Assembly (NCBI RefSeq): GCF_037023145.1
Contig: NZ_CP146092.1
Span: 1,674,001 to 1,738,000, forward strand
Origin: Ralstonia sp. RRA
GTDB taxonomy: Bacteria > Pseudomonadota > Gammaproteobacteria > Burkholderiales > Burkholderiaceae
Length of the DNA stretch: 64,000 nt
Direction: 5' to 3'
In this document: in pieces, positions 44,688 through 54,496 of the stretch
How the letters are laid out: every line of letters begins with the position of its first letter
How positions within the stretch are numbered: the stretch's first letter is position 1
Made by a program: the position numbers and the translations under genes
Notes under the pieces: generated by a model
Told to the model about the DNA's origin: nothing
The model's database searches: none
What the model saw: the letters and a program-made list of their open reading frames with translations, nothing else

Positions 44688-44723
44688 GGATTTGCATCGA
44701 AAACTGACCCACCCCAAAGGCTG

Positions 44724-45509
44724 TTAGGTGTCGCTTTGTGCGGGTTGTTTGGCGGTGCGTTTCTCCTTCTTGGGCTGGGTGGTGCTGTGCTTGAAACGAT
44801 AGCTATCGTTGCCGGTTTCAACAATGTGGCAGTGGTGCGTGAGGCGATCCAATAGCGCGGTGGTCATCTTGGCGTCCCCGAAGACGCTGGACCATTCGCC
44901 GAAGCTCAGGTTGGTGGTGATGACGAGGCTGGTGCGCTCGTAGAGCTTGCTGATCAGGTGGAACAGCAATGCGCCGCCGGTCTGGCTGAACGGCAGATAG
45001 CCCAGCTCATCGAGGATCACCAGGTCGGCATACATGAGTCGCGTGGCCAGGTGTCCCGGCTTGCCTGAGACCTTCTCCAGTTCCAACGCGTTGACGAGCT
45101 CCACGGTCGAGAAGAAGCGCACTCGACGGTGATGGTGCTCCACGGCCTGCACGCCGATGGCGGTGCCGAGATGGGTCTTGCCCGTACCTGGGCCGCCGAC
45201 CAGCACGATGTTGTGCGCCGACTCGAGGAACTCGCAGCGGTGAAGCTGCCGCACCAGTGCTTCGTTGGCCTCGCTGCAACTGAAGTCGAAGCCGGTCAGG
45301 TCTCGGTAGGCTGGGAAGCGCGCCACCTTCATCTGATAGGCCAGCGAGCGCACCTCGCGCTCGGTGAGCTCGGCCTTGAGCAGACGCGACAGGATGGCCA
45401 CGGCCGACTGGTAGGCCGGCGAGTCCTGCGCCGCCAGGTCGCCCAGCGCTTGTGCCATGCCGTGCAGCTTCAACGACTTGAGCATCTCCAACATGACTTC
45501 ATGCTGCAT
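44724..45509 (-). CDS. istB: IS21 family helper ATPase IstB
   Basis: A 261-residue AAA+ ATPase (DnaC-like) that assists the IstA transposase in target capture. Walker A is [10 protein letters not shown] and Walker B-like [12 protein letters not shown]. The N-terminal start [20 protein letters not shown] is typical. It overlaps the end of istA by 11 bp, the usual coupling. The lysine-rich tail ([11 protein letters not shown]) is common in the family. Confidence 0.95.
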   Translation of the reverse strand: MQHEVMLEMLKSLKLHGMAQALGDLAAQDSPAYQSAVAILSRLLKAELTEREVRSLAYQMKVARFPAYRDLTGFDFSCSEANEALVRQLHRCEFLESAHNIVLVGGPGTGKTHLGTAIGVQAVEHHHRRVRFFSTVELVNALELEKVSGKPGHLATRLMYADLVILDELGYLPFSQTGGALLFHLISKLYERTSLVITTNLSFGEWSSVFGDAKMTTALLDRLTHHCHIVETGNDSYRFKHSTTQPKKEKRTAKQPAQSDT

Positions 45510-47025
45510 GATGCACCTCCCGATCTCGCAAGCTGTCGTAGCGGCCGACGTTGGCCTGCGGTTCGACGTGCAGCGCCAGTGCCTGTGGTGAGGTGATCGG
45601 TGCCACGGGCTCGCCTTCCAGGAGGCGGCTGAGGATGTTCAGGATGGTTTGCTTGGACGGGGCACCCGCCTCCAGTGCGAGCTCCACCGCAGTGAGCACG
45701 GCCTGTTCGTCGTGCAACAGCACCAGCGCCAGGATCTCGACCATCTCGCGATCGCCACCAGGGCGTTTGAGCAGTGTGGATTGCAGGCGTCGGAAGCCCT
45801 CTGGCAGTTCGGCGAACGGTGCGCCGTTACGCAGCGCACCGGGCTTACGCTGCAGCACCGCGAGGTAGTGGTGCCAGTCATAGATTGTGCGCCCCGGAAG
45901 ATGGCTACGGTCGATGTGCCGCACGTGCTCGGCAATCACCTGGCCTTCGGCCACGAACACGAGCCGATTGGCATAGACGCGCAGACTGATGGGCCGGTTG
46001 GCAAACGACGCCGGTACGCTGTAGCGGTTGCGCTCGAAGGTCACCAGGCAGGTTGGTGAGACGCGCTTGGTGTGCTCCACAAAGCCATCGAACGGCTGCC
46101 CCACGGGCATCAGGTGTGGCCGCTCCAGCGACCAGGCCTCCCAGAGGGTCATGTCCAGCTCAGGATGGCGGGTCTGCTGCCACAGCCGTACGCACTGGTC
46201 GGCCAGCCAGTCATTAAGTGCCGCCAGAGAGCCGAATGCAGGGATGCGTTGCCAGATGCGGTGACGGCTGTCCTGCACGTTCTTCTCTATCTGCCCCTTC
46301 TCCCAGCCCGAGGCCGGGTTACAGAACTCGGCGTCGAACAGGTAGTGGCTGACCATGGTGCTGAAGCGCAAGTTGACGTCACGCAACTTGCCCAGGCGCA
46401 CGCGATCCACGGCGGTCTTCATGTTGTCGTAGATGCCGCGACGCGGGATACCGCCCCAGGCCACAAAGGCGTGGTGATGGGCATCGAACAGCATCTCGTG
46501 GGTCTGCAGCAGATACGCGCGCAGGAAGAATGCGCGGCTGTGGCTGAGCTTGAACTGAGCCACTTGCAGCTTGGTGCGCTCGCCGGCGATGACCGCCCAG
46601 TCCTCGCTCCAGTCGAACTGGAAGGCCTCACCCTCTGCGAAGCGCAGTGGGATAAAGGTGCCTCGCCCCGACGTGCGGGCTTGCTCCTGTTGCTCCTGGC
46701 GCCAGCGGCGAGCGAATGCGGCAACGCGATCGTAGGAGCCGGTGAAGCCCAAGGCACACAGATCAGTGTGGATCTGCTTGAGTGTGCGCCGTTGCTTGCG
46801 TGGCTTGTTGGCCTCGGTCTTGAGCCAAGCGGAGAGCTTGGCGGCATGGCCGTCGAGCTTGCTCGGACTCTGCCGTGCAGGATAGGCCGGTGCCGTGGTG
46901 TCAGCGCGCAGATAGCGCCTGACCGTGTTCCTGGAGATGCCCAGGCGTCTGGCGATCTCGCGCAGCGGGATCTGGTCGCGAAGATGCCAGCGTCGAATGA
47001 TGCTCAGTATGGCCACGTCGATCAC
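45499..47025 (-). CDS. istA: IS21 family transposase IstA
   Basis: A 508-residue DDE transposase. The N-terminal helix-turn-helix includes [20 protein letters not shown]; the catalytic residues lie in [12 protein letters not shown] (Asp), [13 protein letters not shown] (Asp) and [14 protein letters not shown] (Glu). The frame is intact, so the element may still be active. Start ATG complementary to 47023-47025. Confidence 0.95.
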   Translation of the reverse strand: MIDVAILSIIRRWHLRDQIPLREIARRLGISRNTVRRYLRADTTAPAYPARQSPSKLDGHAAKLSAWLKTEANKPRKQRRTLKQIHTDLCALGFTGSYDRVAAFARRWRQEQQEQARTSGRGTFIPLRFAEGEAFQFDWSEDWAVIAGERTKLQVAQFKLSHSRAFFLRAYLLQTHEMLFDAHHHAFVAWGGIPRRGIYDNMKTAVDRVRLGKLRDVNLRFSTMVSHYLFDAEFCNPASGWEKGQIEKNVQDSRHRIWQRIPAFGSLAALNDWLADQCVRLWQQTRHPELDMTLWEAWSLERPHLMPVGQPFDGFVEHTKRVSPTCLVTFERNRYSVPASFANRPISLRVYANRLVFVAEGQVIAEHVRHIDRSHLPGRTIYDWHHYLAVLQRKPGALRNGAPFAELPEGFRRLQSTLLKRPGGDREMVEILALVLLHDEQAVLTAVELALEAGAPSKQTILNILSRLLEGEPVAPITSPQALALHVEPQANVGRYDSLRDREVHHAA

Positions 47026-47102
47026 TCCGATCTCCCGCTCGTTGCCGAGCGGGACAGTGTTCTATACGTGGGTCAACATTCGATGCAAAAACCTACCTCG
47101 GG

Positions 47103-47129
47103 TGGGTCAGGATTCCGTGCAAATCAACA
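47103..47129 (-). repeat. IS21 right terminal inverted repeat
   Basis: The inverse complement begins TGTTGATTTGCACGGAATCC; it differs from the left end by one base. A second inner repeat lies at about 47065-47090. Confidence 0.9.
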
Positions 47130-47461
47130 ACGGCTGATCATGACCGAGACCGGATAAAGCCTCCTGCGCGTCCAGCCACTTAGAGCATCGGCACTCCTCA
47201 ATGGCTGACACGATACGGCCGCCCATGTGGACCAATCGGATAGCCAACATCCGCACACTCCATCACTAGTCGCTTACTGCCACTTCTCCAAGTGGCTGCG
47301 AGAAACGAAACTTTCCACAGTATTTGGATAGCCTAAGCCGATCCCGGATCGTCGCTGCTCACCACGGTACCTAGAATGGGCCCACGCCCCTCCAAGCGAA
47401 GGCGCGGCCCGGCTTCCTTCATAGCAAGCTTCATCGGCTAACTCTGGTTGAACGCATCTAA
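47130..47461. other. Intergenic region between the IS element and the chemoreceptor gene
   Basis: No gene is seen in these 332 bp. A perfect hairpin, GCCACTT-CTCC-AAGTGGC, lies at 47279-47296. A weak match to a flagellar sigma-28 minus-10 element (GCCGATCC) occurs near 47338 but lacks a good partner. The promoter of the chemoreceptor gene should be here. Confidence 0.4.
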
Positions 47462-49021
47462 ATGACGACCGTGAAGACACGACTCAGCTTGGCATTTGCC
47501 TCGCTCACAATCCTGCTGCTCGTGCTAACCGGCATTGCAGTGAACTCGATGAACGAGGCAAGCAATCAGGCATCAAGATACGCTGCCGGTATTGGCGCGC
47601 GTATGGCAATGGCTGAGGCGTACCGGGCTGCTTTTTATCGGCACACCATAGCGCTTCAGAACGTGGTGCTCTCCCAGAACGCCGCTGGCGCCGAGGCGGC
47701 GCGCGCGAGTGAAGCGAAAGCACAGGCCGACACTGCGAGTGTTCTACGACAGCTCAACGAATTGCTCGTCAGATCAAGTGAGGTTGGGACCGAGGAAAAA
47801 GACCTCGCGTCCGACATCAACCGATTGAATGCCGACAACAATAATGTAGCCAAGCAGGTTGTCGATCGCGCGATGTCCGATAGGCCAGGCTCTATAGAGG
47901 CGCTCAACAACCTAGGGCATCCCCTTGCGGCGCAACTGGAGAGGCATATTGAGCGCTATCTCGAGCACACACAGAAGCTTGCCGGCGAGACTGTTCAGAA
48001 TGCAGCCGCGTATGCCGCGAGCCGCTGCAAGTTGATGATCGCGATTGGTTTGTCCTCGATCGTGCTTGCGCTTTTCCTTACCGTCAGTATCGTTCGTTGG
48101 CTGATGCGTACACTGGGCGCAGAGCCCAGTACTCTCAAGGGTATCGCTCAACGAATTTCCGATGGCAACCTGGATCTGGTTTCCGAGATAGCAGACGCAA
48201 GAGCGGGAAGCGTTCTCGGGGCCATGGCGCAGATGCGCGACGCGCTTGCCGAACTGATCAGACATATACGAGCAACAGCAGACAGCGTCGCAACCAGCGC
48301 CAGCCAAATTTCTTCTGGCAATCAGGATTTGTCGTCTCGCACTGAGCAACAAGCTGCGGCCCTACAAGAAACAGCAGCGAACATGGCGGAAGTCACCGCC
48401 ACTGTGAAACAGAACGCCGATCACTCACAACAGGCCAACCAGTTGGCTGTGGCGGCCAGCGATATTGCGGCCCGCGGTGGGTCCGTCGTGGACCAAGTGA
48501 TCGTGACGATGCAGGACATTGAAGCAAGCTCGAACAAGGTGGTCGACATCATCGGCACGATCGAAGGTATCGCGTTCCAAACCAACATCTTGGCACTCAA
48601 TGCCGCGGTAGAAGCTGCGCGTGCCGGAGAGCAGGGCCGAGGCTTTGCTGTCGTTGCGGGAGAGGTTCGCTCACTCGCTCAACGCAGTGCTACCGCGGCG
48701 AAGGAAATCAAATTGTTGATCAGCGATGCTGCAAACAAGGTGCAAACCGGCTCCGCGCTCGTTGAGAGTGCAGGCTCGGCGATGCGAGACATCGTGCATG
48801 CGGTGCAGCGCGTGGGCGGCATCATGGCTGAGATTGACGCGGCCTCAGGAGAGCAGAGCCGAGGCATCGAGCAAGTTAGTCAGGCCGTGGGCCAGATGGA
48901 CGAGGTGACTCAACGAAATGCGGCGCTCGTAGAAGAGGCCGCTGCTGCCGCGCAATCGCTTGAAGAGCAAGCCGTCAATCTCAAGGGCGTTGTGTCACTC
49001 TTCAAGATTACCGATCTCTAG
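47462..49021 (+). CDS. Methyl-accepting chemotaxis protein
   Basis: A 519-residue chemoreceptor. Membrane helix 1 spans about residues 9-29, a helical periplasmic sensor domain of about 160 residues follows, and membrane helix 2 lies at about 192-212, then HAMP and the cytoplasmic signalling coiled coil. The hairpin tip is [20 protein letters not shown] followed by [13 protein letters not shown], the invariant CheA/CheW contact. No C-terminal NWETF-type pentapeptide is present, so methylation would need another receptor to recruit CheR. The ligand is unknown. The ATG at 47462 has little ribosome binding site. Confidence 0.92.
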   Translation: MTTVKTRLSLAFASLTILLLVLTGIAVNSMNEASNQASRYAAGIGARMAMAEAYRAAFYRHTIALQNVVLSQNAAGAEAARASEAKAQADTASVLRQLNELLVRSSEVGTEEKDLASDINRLNADNNNVAKQVVDRAMSDRPGSIEALNNLGHPLAAQLERHIERYLEHTQKLAGETVQNAAAYAASRCKLMIAIGLSSIVLALFLTVSIVRWLMRTLGAEPSTLKGIAQRISDGNLDLVSEIADARAGSVLGAMAQMRDALAELIRHIRATADSVATSASQISSGNQDLSSRTEQQAAALQETAANMAEVTATVKQNADHSQQANQLAVAASDIAARGGSVVDQVIVTMQDIEASSNKVVDIIGTIEGIAFQTNILALNAAVEAARAGEQGRGFAVVAGEVRSLAQRSATAAKEIKLLISDAANKVQTGSALVESAGSAMRDIVHAVQRVGGIMAEIDAASGEQSRGIEQVSQAVGQMDEVTQRNAALVEEAAAAAQSLEEQAVNLKGVVSLFKITDL

Positions 49022-49168
49022 TTTGGTCCTGTGGCCGCAGACTTCAGTGCCGCCGATCGCCCCATGGTCGAGAGCTCAGCGTCATTCGAGTATTAAGGGC
49101 GTGAGCGTCGGCGCAGCACCCACACGTAGGTCAACAAAAAGTGCGCCTACTTACCTCGAATCAATCGA

Positions 49169-49459
49169 TCAGGAATCGATCACGATTCTTACCAATCCAT
49201 ACCGGCGCGCGACCACGTCCGCGGTGATGCGCTCGTCCGAATAGCTGCCCCGTACGTTCGGTGCGATGCGCGCTCCCATGCGTTCAAAGTCGCCCTGGCT
49301 TGGATAGAGCATCTCGAACGATTGCCCGATGATGGCGCCGCATGGATGGCCGAAGATGCGCGCAGCCTCCTCGTTGACGTCGAGCACCACGCGCTCCCGG
49401 GACATCACCATGCCCACCGGGGCACGCCGGAAGCGGGTCTGATAGTCGAAGGCTGGCAT
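49169..49459 (-). pseudogene. Truncated PAS-domain regulator (probable pseudogene)
   Basis: About 97 residues beginning MPAFDYQTRFRRAPVGMVMS, with a partial PAS domain (FRRAPVGMVMSRERVVLDVN, then HPCGAIIGQSFEMLYPSQGD). In full-length relatives GSYSDERI leads into the rest of the PAS core and a C-terminal LuxR-type helix-turn-helix; here the frame drifts into RYGLVRIVIDS and stops. The frame is also open further upstream to 49567 without family sequence. Most likely a 3'-deleted relic of a PAS-LuxR regulator. Confidence 0.65.
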
Positions 49460-49579
49460 CGGCGTCTGTGCGGTCCAACTCAAGCGTGGAATGGCGCCGG
49501 CCCCAATTCCATTCAGCCATGGCAGAACACACTTGGGACCGGTCTGCTTAGTGGCCGCTGCGGCCACGTCGGCGCTGGC

Positions 49580-51058
49580 TTACGGGCAGTTGCCGATGAC
49601 GTAGTAGCCGGCTGCAGTCTGCGCAAGCGTGTTCGTATAGAACACGTTGTCCAGACCCATGCTTTGGTTGGAGCCGTTGGCGTAGGCGATGCCGCCGCTG
49701 TCGTGCGCTCGACCAGCCTGCACGTGGGCGTAGTTGCTGGCCGTGGTGGCCGTACAGGCAAAGCTCGATTGCGTCTTGGCTGACACCGCGGACGACTGTG
49801 CGCTTTCACCCGCCGTCGGGTCGATCTCGGTTACGGTGTAGCTGTAGGTGGTGCCGGCAATCAGGCCGGTGTCGGTATAGGTCGTGGATGTGGATGACCC
49901 AACCTTGCTGCCGTTGCGGTAGACGTTGTAGCTGGTCGCGTTGGTTACCGCATTCCACGACAGCGAAACGCTTGTGGTGGTTGTGCCCGTCACCGTCAGG
50001 CCGGTGGGCGCGCTGCCCGACTGCACCGGCCCGCTGCCCGCGCGCAGGTTGTTCTTCACCCAGTAGTCCATGACGAAGGCCGGGTAGTTGACATGCGTGG
50101 CATCAACGTAGTTGGTGTTGTCGCCACCGGTACCCGCCGGCCAAGCGTGCGCCATACCCGAGACCGAAATCTCATGCGTGCGAAGCTTGCCGTTGCTATC
50201 GGTGTAGGGCGTGTTGGTGCCACCAGCCGAGATCGACACCTGTGCGCCCTGCGTGAAGTTGCCGCCGTAGATCTGGCGGAAGGCTGCGGTGTCCATCGGG
50301 CCATACGCCTGCGCCACGGTGTAGTCCGACGTCCCCCACACGGCGCCGGCGATCTGCGTATTGAAGCTGCTCGCGTTCGAGCCTGCCCATGCCTTGCAGT
50401 TGTTCGCCGCCGTCGTGGCGGTATAGCCGGCAGGCACATAGCCGATCTGCGAGGTGGTGGTTCCGGGCGGCGGGCCAGCGTTGATGCCGATGCCCGCAAA
50501 AATATCCGGCGCGATACAGCCCAGCACCATCGTCATGCCGCCGCCGGAGGACAGGCCGGCCACGTACACCTGGTTCGGGTCGATCGCGTATTGCGCGTTG
50601 GTGACGAAGCGGTTGACCAGATCCAGCAGTACGCCCACATGCCCGCTCGTGCGGCTGGGCGACGTGTTGGCGTAGTCCCAGCAGTGGTTGCTGTAGACGT
50701 TGCCGGTCGCATTGGGCGCCAGGACGACTGCGCCATATTGCTCGGCAATGATCTTCCAGTTGAAGCCGGCACCGTTGGCGTTGTCGATCACGTCACCGGA
50801 CGCCGTTTGCAGGCAACCATGCAGCACCAGCACCAAGGCGCGTTTGCCGTTGGGTGTGGTCGGCTGGCTGGCGGGCCAATAGAAATAGCCGGTCAGGTTG
50901 CCGCCGTTGACCGTGTCTGCAGCCCAGGTTTGCTGGCTGCTCCACGCGCCGGGCCCGGCGGTGACCGCCGCGTGGGCCGATAACGTTGCCAGCGCGGTCA
51001 TCAATGTGACGACCAGCGCGTAAAGCCAATGCCATCGATATCCGTATGGGTGTTTCAT
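49580..51058 (-). CDS. phaZ: Extracellular poly(3-hydroxybutyrate) depolymerase
   Basis: A 492-residue secreted enzyme that cuts PHB into 3-hydroxybutyrate oligomers. A signal peptide spans about residues 1-30. The alpha/beta-hydrolase domain follows, with oxyanion-hole His80 (VLHGC), nucleophile Ser170 in GLSSG, Asp245 in GTSDY and His304 in GMAHAWP. A fibronectin type III linker spans about 350-432, then a short C-terminal substrate-binding domain. This domain order is that of known PHB depolymerases. It lies 265 bp downstream of the 3HB-oligomer hydrolase gene on the same strand, with its own upstream motif at 51174. Confidence 0.92.
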   Translation of the reverse strand: MKHPYGYRWHWLYALVVTLMTALATLSAHAAVTAGPGAWSSQQTWAADTVNGGNLTGYFYWPASQPTTPNGKRALVLVLHGCLQTASGDVIDNANGAGFNWKIIAEQYGAVVLAPNATGNVYSNHCWDYANTSPSRTSGHVGVLLDLVNRFVTNAQYAIDPNQVYVAGLSSGGGMTMVLGCIAPDIFAGIGINAGPPPGTTTSQIGYVPAGYTATTAANNCKAWAGSNASSFNTQIAGAVWGTSDYTVAQAYGPMDTAAFRQIYGGNFTQGAQVSISAGGTNTPYTDSNGKLRTHEISVSGMAHAWPAGTGGDNTNYVDATHVNYPAFVMDYWVKNNLRAGSGPVQSGSAPTGLTVTGTTTTSVSLSWNAVTNATSYNVYRNGSKVGSSTSTTYTDTGLIAGTTYSYTVTEIDPTAGESAQSSAVSAKTQSSFACTATTASNYAHVQAGRAHDSGGIAYANGSNQSMGLDNVFYTNTLAQTAAGYYVIGNCP

Positions 51059-51173
51059 GGTGTCTCTCTCCTATTGAGGTGGGATTGCTTTGCTGCCTTC
51101 ACTGCAACGACAACCGACGTGCGGCGGGGTACCACTCAACCGCGTCGCGGTAGCACGCTTTTGATATGACACA

Positions 51174-51193
51174 TGATTCATGTTTCAGCATAT
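51174..51193. promoter_or_regulatory. Shared motif upstream of the PHB depolymerase gene
   Basis: TGATTCATGTTTCA followed two bases later by ATAT; the same 18 of 20 positions recur at 61687-61706 before tetR. It overlaps the perfect palindrome CATGA-T-TCATG (51172-51182). It lies about 116 bp upstream of the depolymerase start. A TetR binding site is the simplest reading. Confidence 0.5.
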
Positions 51194-51243
51194 GAGCGTG
51201 CGGGATACCGCATGGATCAGAGTTGAAAAATCGGTGGGGAAGT

Positions 51244-51310
51244 GCCCTAAGCGCAGGTGTATCCAGCGCTCAGGGCAGCATCAGGGCGGCCTCCGCAATG
51301 GAGCGCCCTG
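51244..51310 (-). terminator. Two tandem hairpins after the 3HB-oligomer hydrolase gene
   Basis: CAGGGCG plus CTCC (51282-51294) pair with GGAG plus CGCCCTG (51300-51310). The second stem is GCCCT plus AGCGC (51244-51254) with GCGCT plus AGGGC (51266-51276). They start 13 bp past the stop codon; a T5 run follows about 14 nt later on the minus strand. They probably end the long operon before the depolymerase promoter. Confidence 0.55.
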
Positions 51311-51323
51311 CGTCGGATCGGGA

Positions 51324-53486
51324 TCAGTTGGGCACAGACACAGTTGCTACCCCACCCGAGACACTGACTGAGATACGGTCGGCTGCTGCGGGCGTATTCG
51401 TGAAGTTCGGCACATTGGTGGCCGCAATGGCCGGTGCCGAGCCCGCCGTACCTCCACGCGGCGTCGTACGCACCACCTGGGAGGGCGGCAGCGGTGCACC
51501 GTTCTTCAGGTTGGCGTACACCGCATCCAGCGCGCGTTGTTCATACAGCACCAGCGGCACGAACAGGGTGTCGTAGCCAGGCACGAGGTCGATAAAGCCA
51601 TCGAAGTGCTGCGCGTTAGTCACCTCGATATACGACAGCTTGCTGCTCGTATCAACCTGCGCATTGAGGCCGAGGTAAGGCCGCGCGCCGTGATTGACCG
51701 GTAGCAGCGCGTCGTTGCGGCCCTGCACGATCAGGGTTGGCCTGCCGCCCAGGTTGCCGGTGCGCAATGTCTGCGAAATGCCAAGCTGCAGCGCCTGCGA
51801 AGCAGCATCTGCACCGGTCAGCAGCTTGCGCAAGCACAGCGCGCCGTCCAGGTTGGCCGCCTGCGTACCTGAGGAATCGACTGATTGTTTGCTCTGCGTG
51901 GCACCGCCCTGTGCAAGGTTGTTGATCAACTGGACACCGGTGGTGGGCGGAATGCCGTTGCCGGTGGCAGCAAGTTGCGCAAGAGCCGTGGCGTTGACCG
52001 TAGTCGGGTGAAACGAGGTATCCACCGCGGCAAAACTGAAGTTGCACAGGTTATCGAGCACGCTGGCGCGCGCCAACGCGTTGCCGAAGGTGGTCGCGAC
52101 CGACGGATCAATCTCGAAATACGCCATCGAAGCGTGCACGAGATCCGATTCGGGTTCCCAACCGTAGGTGCGCATCTTCTGCAACGCTTCGTCTGCTTGC
52201 GCAGCCGTGGTGGTGGACGTCAGCAGGCCATTGGCGTGCAGCGCTGCACAGCGGTTGGCTTGCACGCTGGCCGGCCAGCCAATATTGCCCGCAAAGAACA
52301 ACTGCGTGGGTGCGCCCGACACGCTGGACGACAACGCGGCGCACAGACGGAACGCGTTAGCGTAGCTCACGTAGTCGAACAGCGGCTTGCCAGTGACGGG
52401 CAGCGTCACACCGCCGCGTTGCACCTGTACGTTGGCCGATGCCGGCAGGTTCAGCCCGGGCTCGCCCACGGCCACGCCGTCGATCAGGTGCGTGGTGTCC
52501 TGCTCAGTTGCCGCAATGGCCGCGCCGCCGCCATTGGACACACTTGAGGCAATGACGATGGTGTTGTCGGGGCGCACCGCCAGCGCACTGCCATTGGGCG
52601 CGCTGCCGCCGCCGAGCTTGTCATTGATCGCCCAGAACGCAAACTGCACGGCTTGCAGCGTGAAGCGGCCCCAATCCTTCTCAGGGTTGCGCTGTGAATG
52701 TGCGTGCTTGAATGCCAGCCGGTTTGGCGTCGCAAGGTTGAATGCGGCAAGCTGGGTGTCGGTCAGCGGCGCGGCAAATTGCGCCTTGCTGCCAGCAGCC
52801 GCGCGCGTGGTGCGCGTGCCGTCCTGCAGCGGCACGGTATCGGTCGCCAGGTCGTGCGGGCCGGCACCGGTGCCCTTGTCGGTATAGGCGACGGCGCATT
52901 TGTGCTTGAGGCCCCATTCGCCAGTGGAGATCGCGCCGTAAGTGCCCCGCGAGCCCGATGACGTGGCGGTGATGATGCACGGGTTGGCTGCGTCGAAAGC
53001 GTCTGGAATCTGCACCAGCAACACCACGTTCTGCTGGCCGGAGCCGTCGTCGGAATAGGCGACGTATTCCACGCCCGGCACCATGCCGCTGCCCGAGGTG
53101 ACGTTGCCGCTGGCATCCACGTTCGGGCCGTAGAGCGTGCCGTAACCGCCCTTGGCGTTAGTATCGACCAGCGCTCGGTAGTTGTTGTAGATGGCCAGGC
53201 GGCGCAGCTCGGTTGCTGTCGGCGCGGTGGCGTTGGCCACAGTGGGTGCCGTGGCCGACGCCAACCCGGACGCACCCAGCCCGGCCGTCAGCAGATCGTC
53301 GCTCACACCGTCGAAATGCGTGACCGTTACGGTGCCGACAAACGACGGTTTGACGTTACTCGGCGTCGGGTTGTTGTCATTGCTACCGCCGCAACTTGCC
53401 AAGCCGATCGCGCCGGACGCGGCCATCGTCACCAGCAGTGCGCCGCGCAATCGGCGGCCACTGTCCTTCCCTTGCATCGCTTTCAT
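51324..53486 (-). CDS. D-(-)-3-hydroxybutyrate oligomer hydrolase
   Basis: A 720-residue secreted hydrolase that converts 3HB oligomers, released from PHB, to monomers; it is a family defined in Ralstonia pickettii. The signal region (residues about 8-32) ends in LASCGGSND, which may be a lipoprotein site. Typical segments are IITATSSGSRGTYGAISTGE, IASSVSNGGGAAIAA (candidate nucleophile serine) and GRPTLIVQGRNDALLPVNHG with Asp and His of the triad nearby. The start at 53486 has AGGGAGG upstream; the longer frame to 53738 lacks family sequence. It starts 65 bp after the MaoC gene, so it is probably part of the tetR-liv operon. Confidence 0.92.
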   Translation of the reverse strand: MKAMQGKDSGRRLRGALLVTMAASGAIGLASCGGSNDNNPTPSNVKPSFVGTVTVTHFDGVSDDLLTAGLGASGLASATAPTVANATAPTATELRRLAIYNNYRALVDTNAKGGYGTLYGPNVDASGNVTSGSGMVPGVEYVAYSDDGSGQQNVVLLVQIPDAFDAANPCIITATSSGSRGTYGAISTGEWGLKHKCAVAYTDKGTGAGPHDLATDTVPLQDGTRTTRAAAGSKAQFAAPLTDTQLAAFNLATPNRLAFKHAHSQRNPEKDWGRFTLQAVQFAFWAINDKLGGGSAPNGSALAVRPDNTIVIASSVSNGGGAAIAATEQDTTHLIDGVAVGEPGLNLPASANVQVQRGGVTLPVTGKPLFDYVSYANAFRLCAALSSSVSGAPTQLFFAGNIGWPASVQANRCAALHANGLLTSTTTAAQADEALQKMRTYGWEPESDLVHASMAYFEIDPSVATTFGNALARASVLDNLCNFSFAAVDTSFHPTTVNATALAQLAATGNGIPPTTGVQLINNLAQGGATQSKQSVDSSGTQAANLDGALCLRKLLTGADAASQALQLGISQTLRTGNLGGRPTLIVQGRNDALLPVNHGARPYLGLNAQVDTSSKLSYIEVTNAQHFDGFIDLVPGYDTLFVPLVLYEQRALDAVYANLKNGAPLPPSQVVRTTPRGGTAGSAPAIAATNVPNFTNTPAAADRISVSVSGGVATVSVPN

Positions 53487-53551
53487 CGTGCCTCCCTGTT
53501 GTTGATGTTTCGCTTGAAGCATCCTTCTGCAACGAGACTGCTCACGTCGAG

Positions 53552-54469
53552 CTATGCGGCGATTTCGGTACGCTTGTCTTCGAGGTTGCGCACCAGCACC
53601 AGCGACTCGCCTTGCACCACGATCCGGCCGTCGGCGCCATGCACGTCGGCAGCAAGATTGACCAGTTCCTTGTCGGCACGCAGCCGCACGATGCGCACCG
53701 ACGCGGTGAGCGGCTCGCCAACATGCGCGGCAGAACACAGGCGCAGCGCCTGCTTCATCCAGCCGGTCCCGCGCCCGGGCAAGCGCGTGCCGAGCAAGTC
53801 GGAAAACATGCCGCCCAGCAGTGGCAGCGGCACGAGCGCGCCGTCGAAGCCGCGCGAGCGTGCAAATGCGGTGTCGGTAAAGAACGGATTGCCGTCACCC
53901 GACAGCGCGGCGTACTCGTCAATGTCTGCCGTCGTAAAAGCGCGGGTTGTCCGCGCGGACTGACCCACGCGTAAGCGGTACAGCGCAGCATCGCCCGGAG
54001 GCTGCACGGCATCTGCGGCAAACATCGAAGCGCTCGCATCCGCCAACCCAGCGGCGGTTGCGTCGAGCAGCACGTGTGCCTGGCCGTGCGCCGTGACCTG
54101 CGCAGCGGGGTCGCTCAGCGCATCACCGGTGCGCGGCAGGCAGCGGACTTCGGTGTCGAGCGCGACGGCTCCCGGGCCCGGCGAGGGCTGCAGCGCCAGT
54201 GCTGCCACCACGCTGTCGGCGACAAACGTGGGGCGCGGAAACATCAACGTCTGCGTGATTGGCAACACGGGCTGCGCAAAGCTGCGCGTGATCTGTGCAC
54301 CCAACAGCGAGAACAGGAACATGCCGTGCGCAACGGTCGCACCAAAGTGGGTGGTCTTGGCGAACGCGGGATCGCAATGGATCGGATTGTCGTCGTGCGA
54401 GAGCGCGGCAAAGCGGTTGAAGTCCAACTGCGTGAGCACGCGCACACTGGAGGGTGGCATGGATGACAT
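53552..54469 (-). CDS. MaoC-family (R)-enoyl-CoA hydratase-like protein
   Basis: A 305-residue double hot-dog protein. The N-terminal half contains FNRFAALSHDDNPIHCDPAF, with the Asp and His of the hydratase-2 motif (D-x4-H) and AHGMFLFSLLG. The C-terminal half (IDEYAALSGDGNPFFTDTAF) is a degenerate copy in which the His is replaced by Phe, so only the first half is expected to be catalytic. It lies 27 bp after the acyl-CoA synthetase gene. It may interconvert crotonyl-CoA and (R)-3-hydroxybutyryl-CoA here. Confidence 0.85.
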   Translation of the reverse strand: MSSMPPSSVRVLTQLDFNRFAALSHDDNPIHCDPAFAKTTHFGATVAHGMFLFSLLGAQITRSFAQPVLPITQTLMFPRPTFVADSVVAALALQPSPGPGAVALDTEVRCLPRTGDALSDPAAQVTAHGQAHVLLDATAAGLADASASMFAADAVQPPGDAALYRLRVGQSARTTRAFTTADIDEYAALSGDGNPFFTDTAFARSRGFDGALVPLPLLGGMFSDLLGTRLPGRGTGWMKQALRLCSAAHVGEPLTASVRIVRLRADKELVNLAADVHGADGRIVVQGESLVLVRNLEDKRTEIAA

Positions 54470-54496
54470 TCCCGGATACGTTGAAGGCTCGCCGCC

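Larger units (their letters stand above)
44661..47129. mobile_element. IS21-family insertion sequence (complete, 2469 bp)
   Basis: Both ends carry 27-bp terminal repeats (44661-44687 and 47103-47129) differing at one base; each starts TGTTGATTTGCAC and ends TGACCCA. A second, related repeat (TTTGCATCGAA then TGACCCAC) lies inside each end, the multiple-end-repeat layout of IS21. The element holds istA and istB in the usual order. I see no target duplication: the left flank ends TACT and the right flank begins ACGG, so the copy may have been rearranged after insertion. It separates the porin cassette from a chemoreceptor gene. Confidence 0.93.

Noticed and set aside
44501..44824. Minus-strand frame joining the IS end to the left flank as a single gene
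   Set aside because: Its first part is the istB 3' region in another frame and the IS terminal repeat; only the flank part may be a relic.
47320..47350. Sigma-28 flagellar promoter before the chemoreceptor gene
   Set aside because: Only the minus-10-like GCCGATCC matches; the partner element is poor and the distance to the ATG is over 100 bp.
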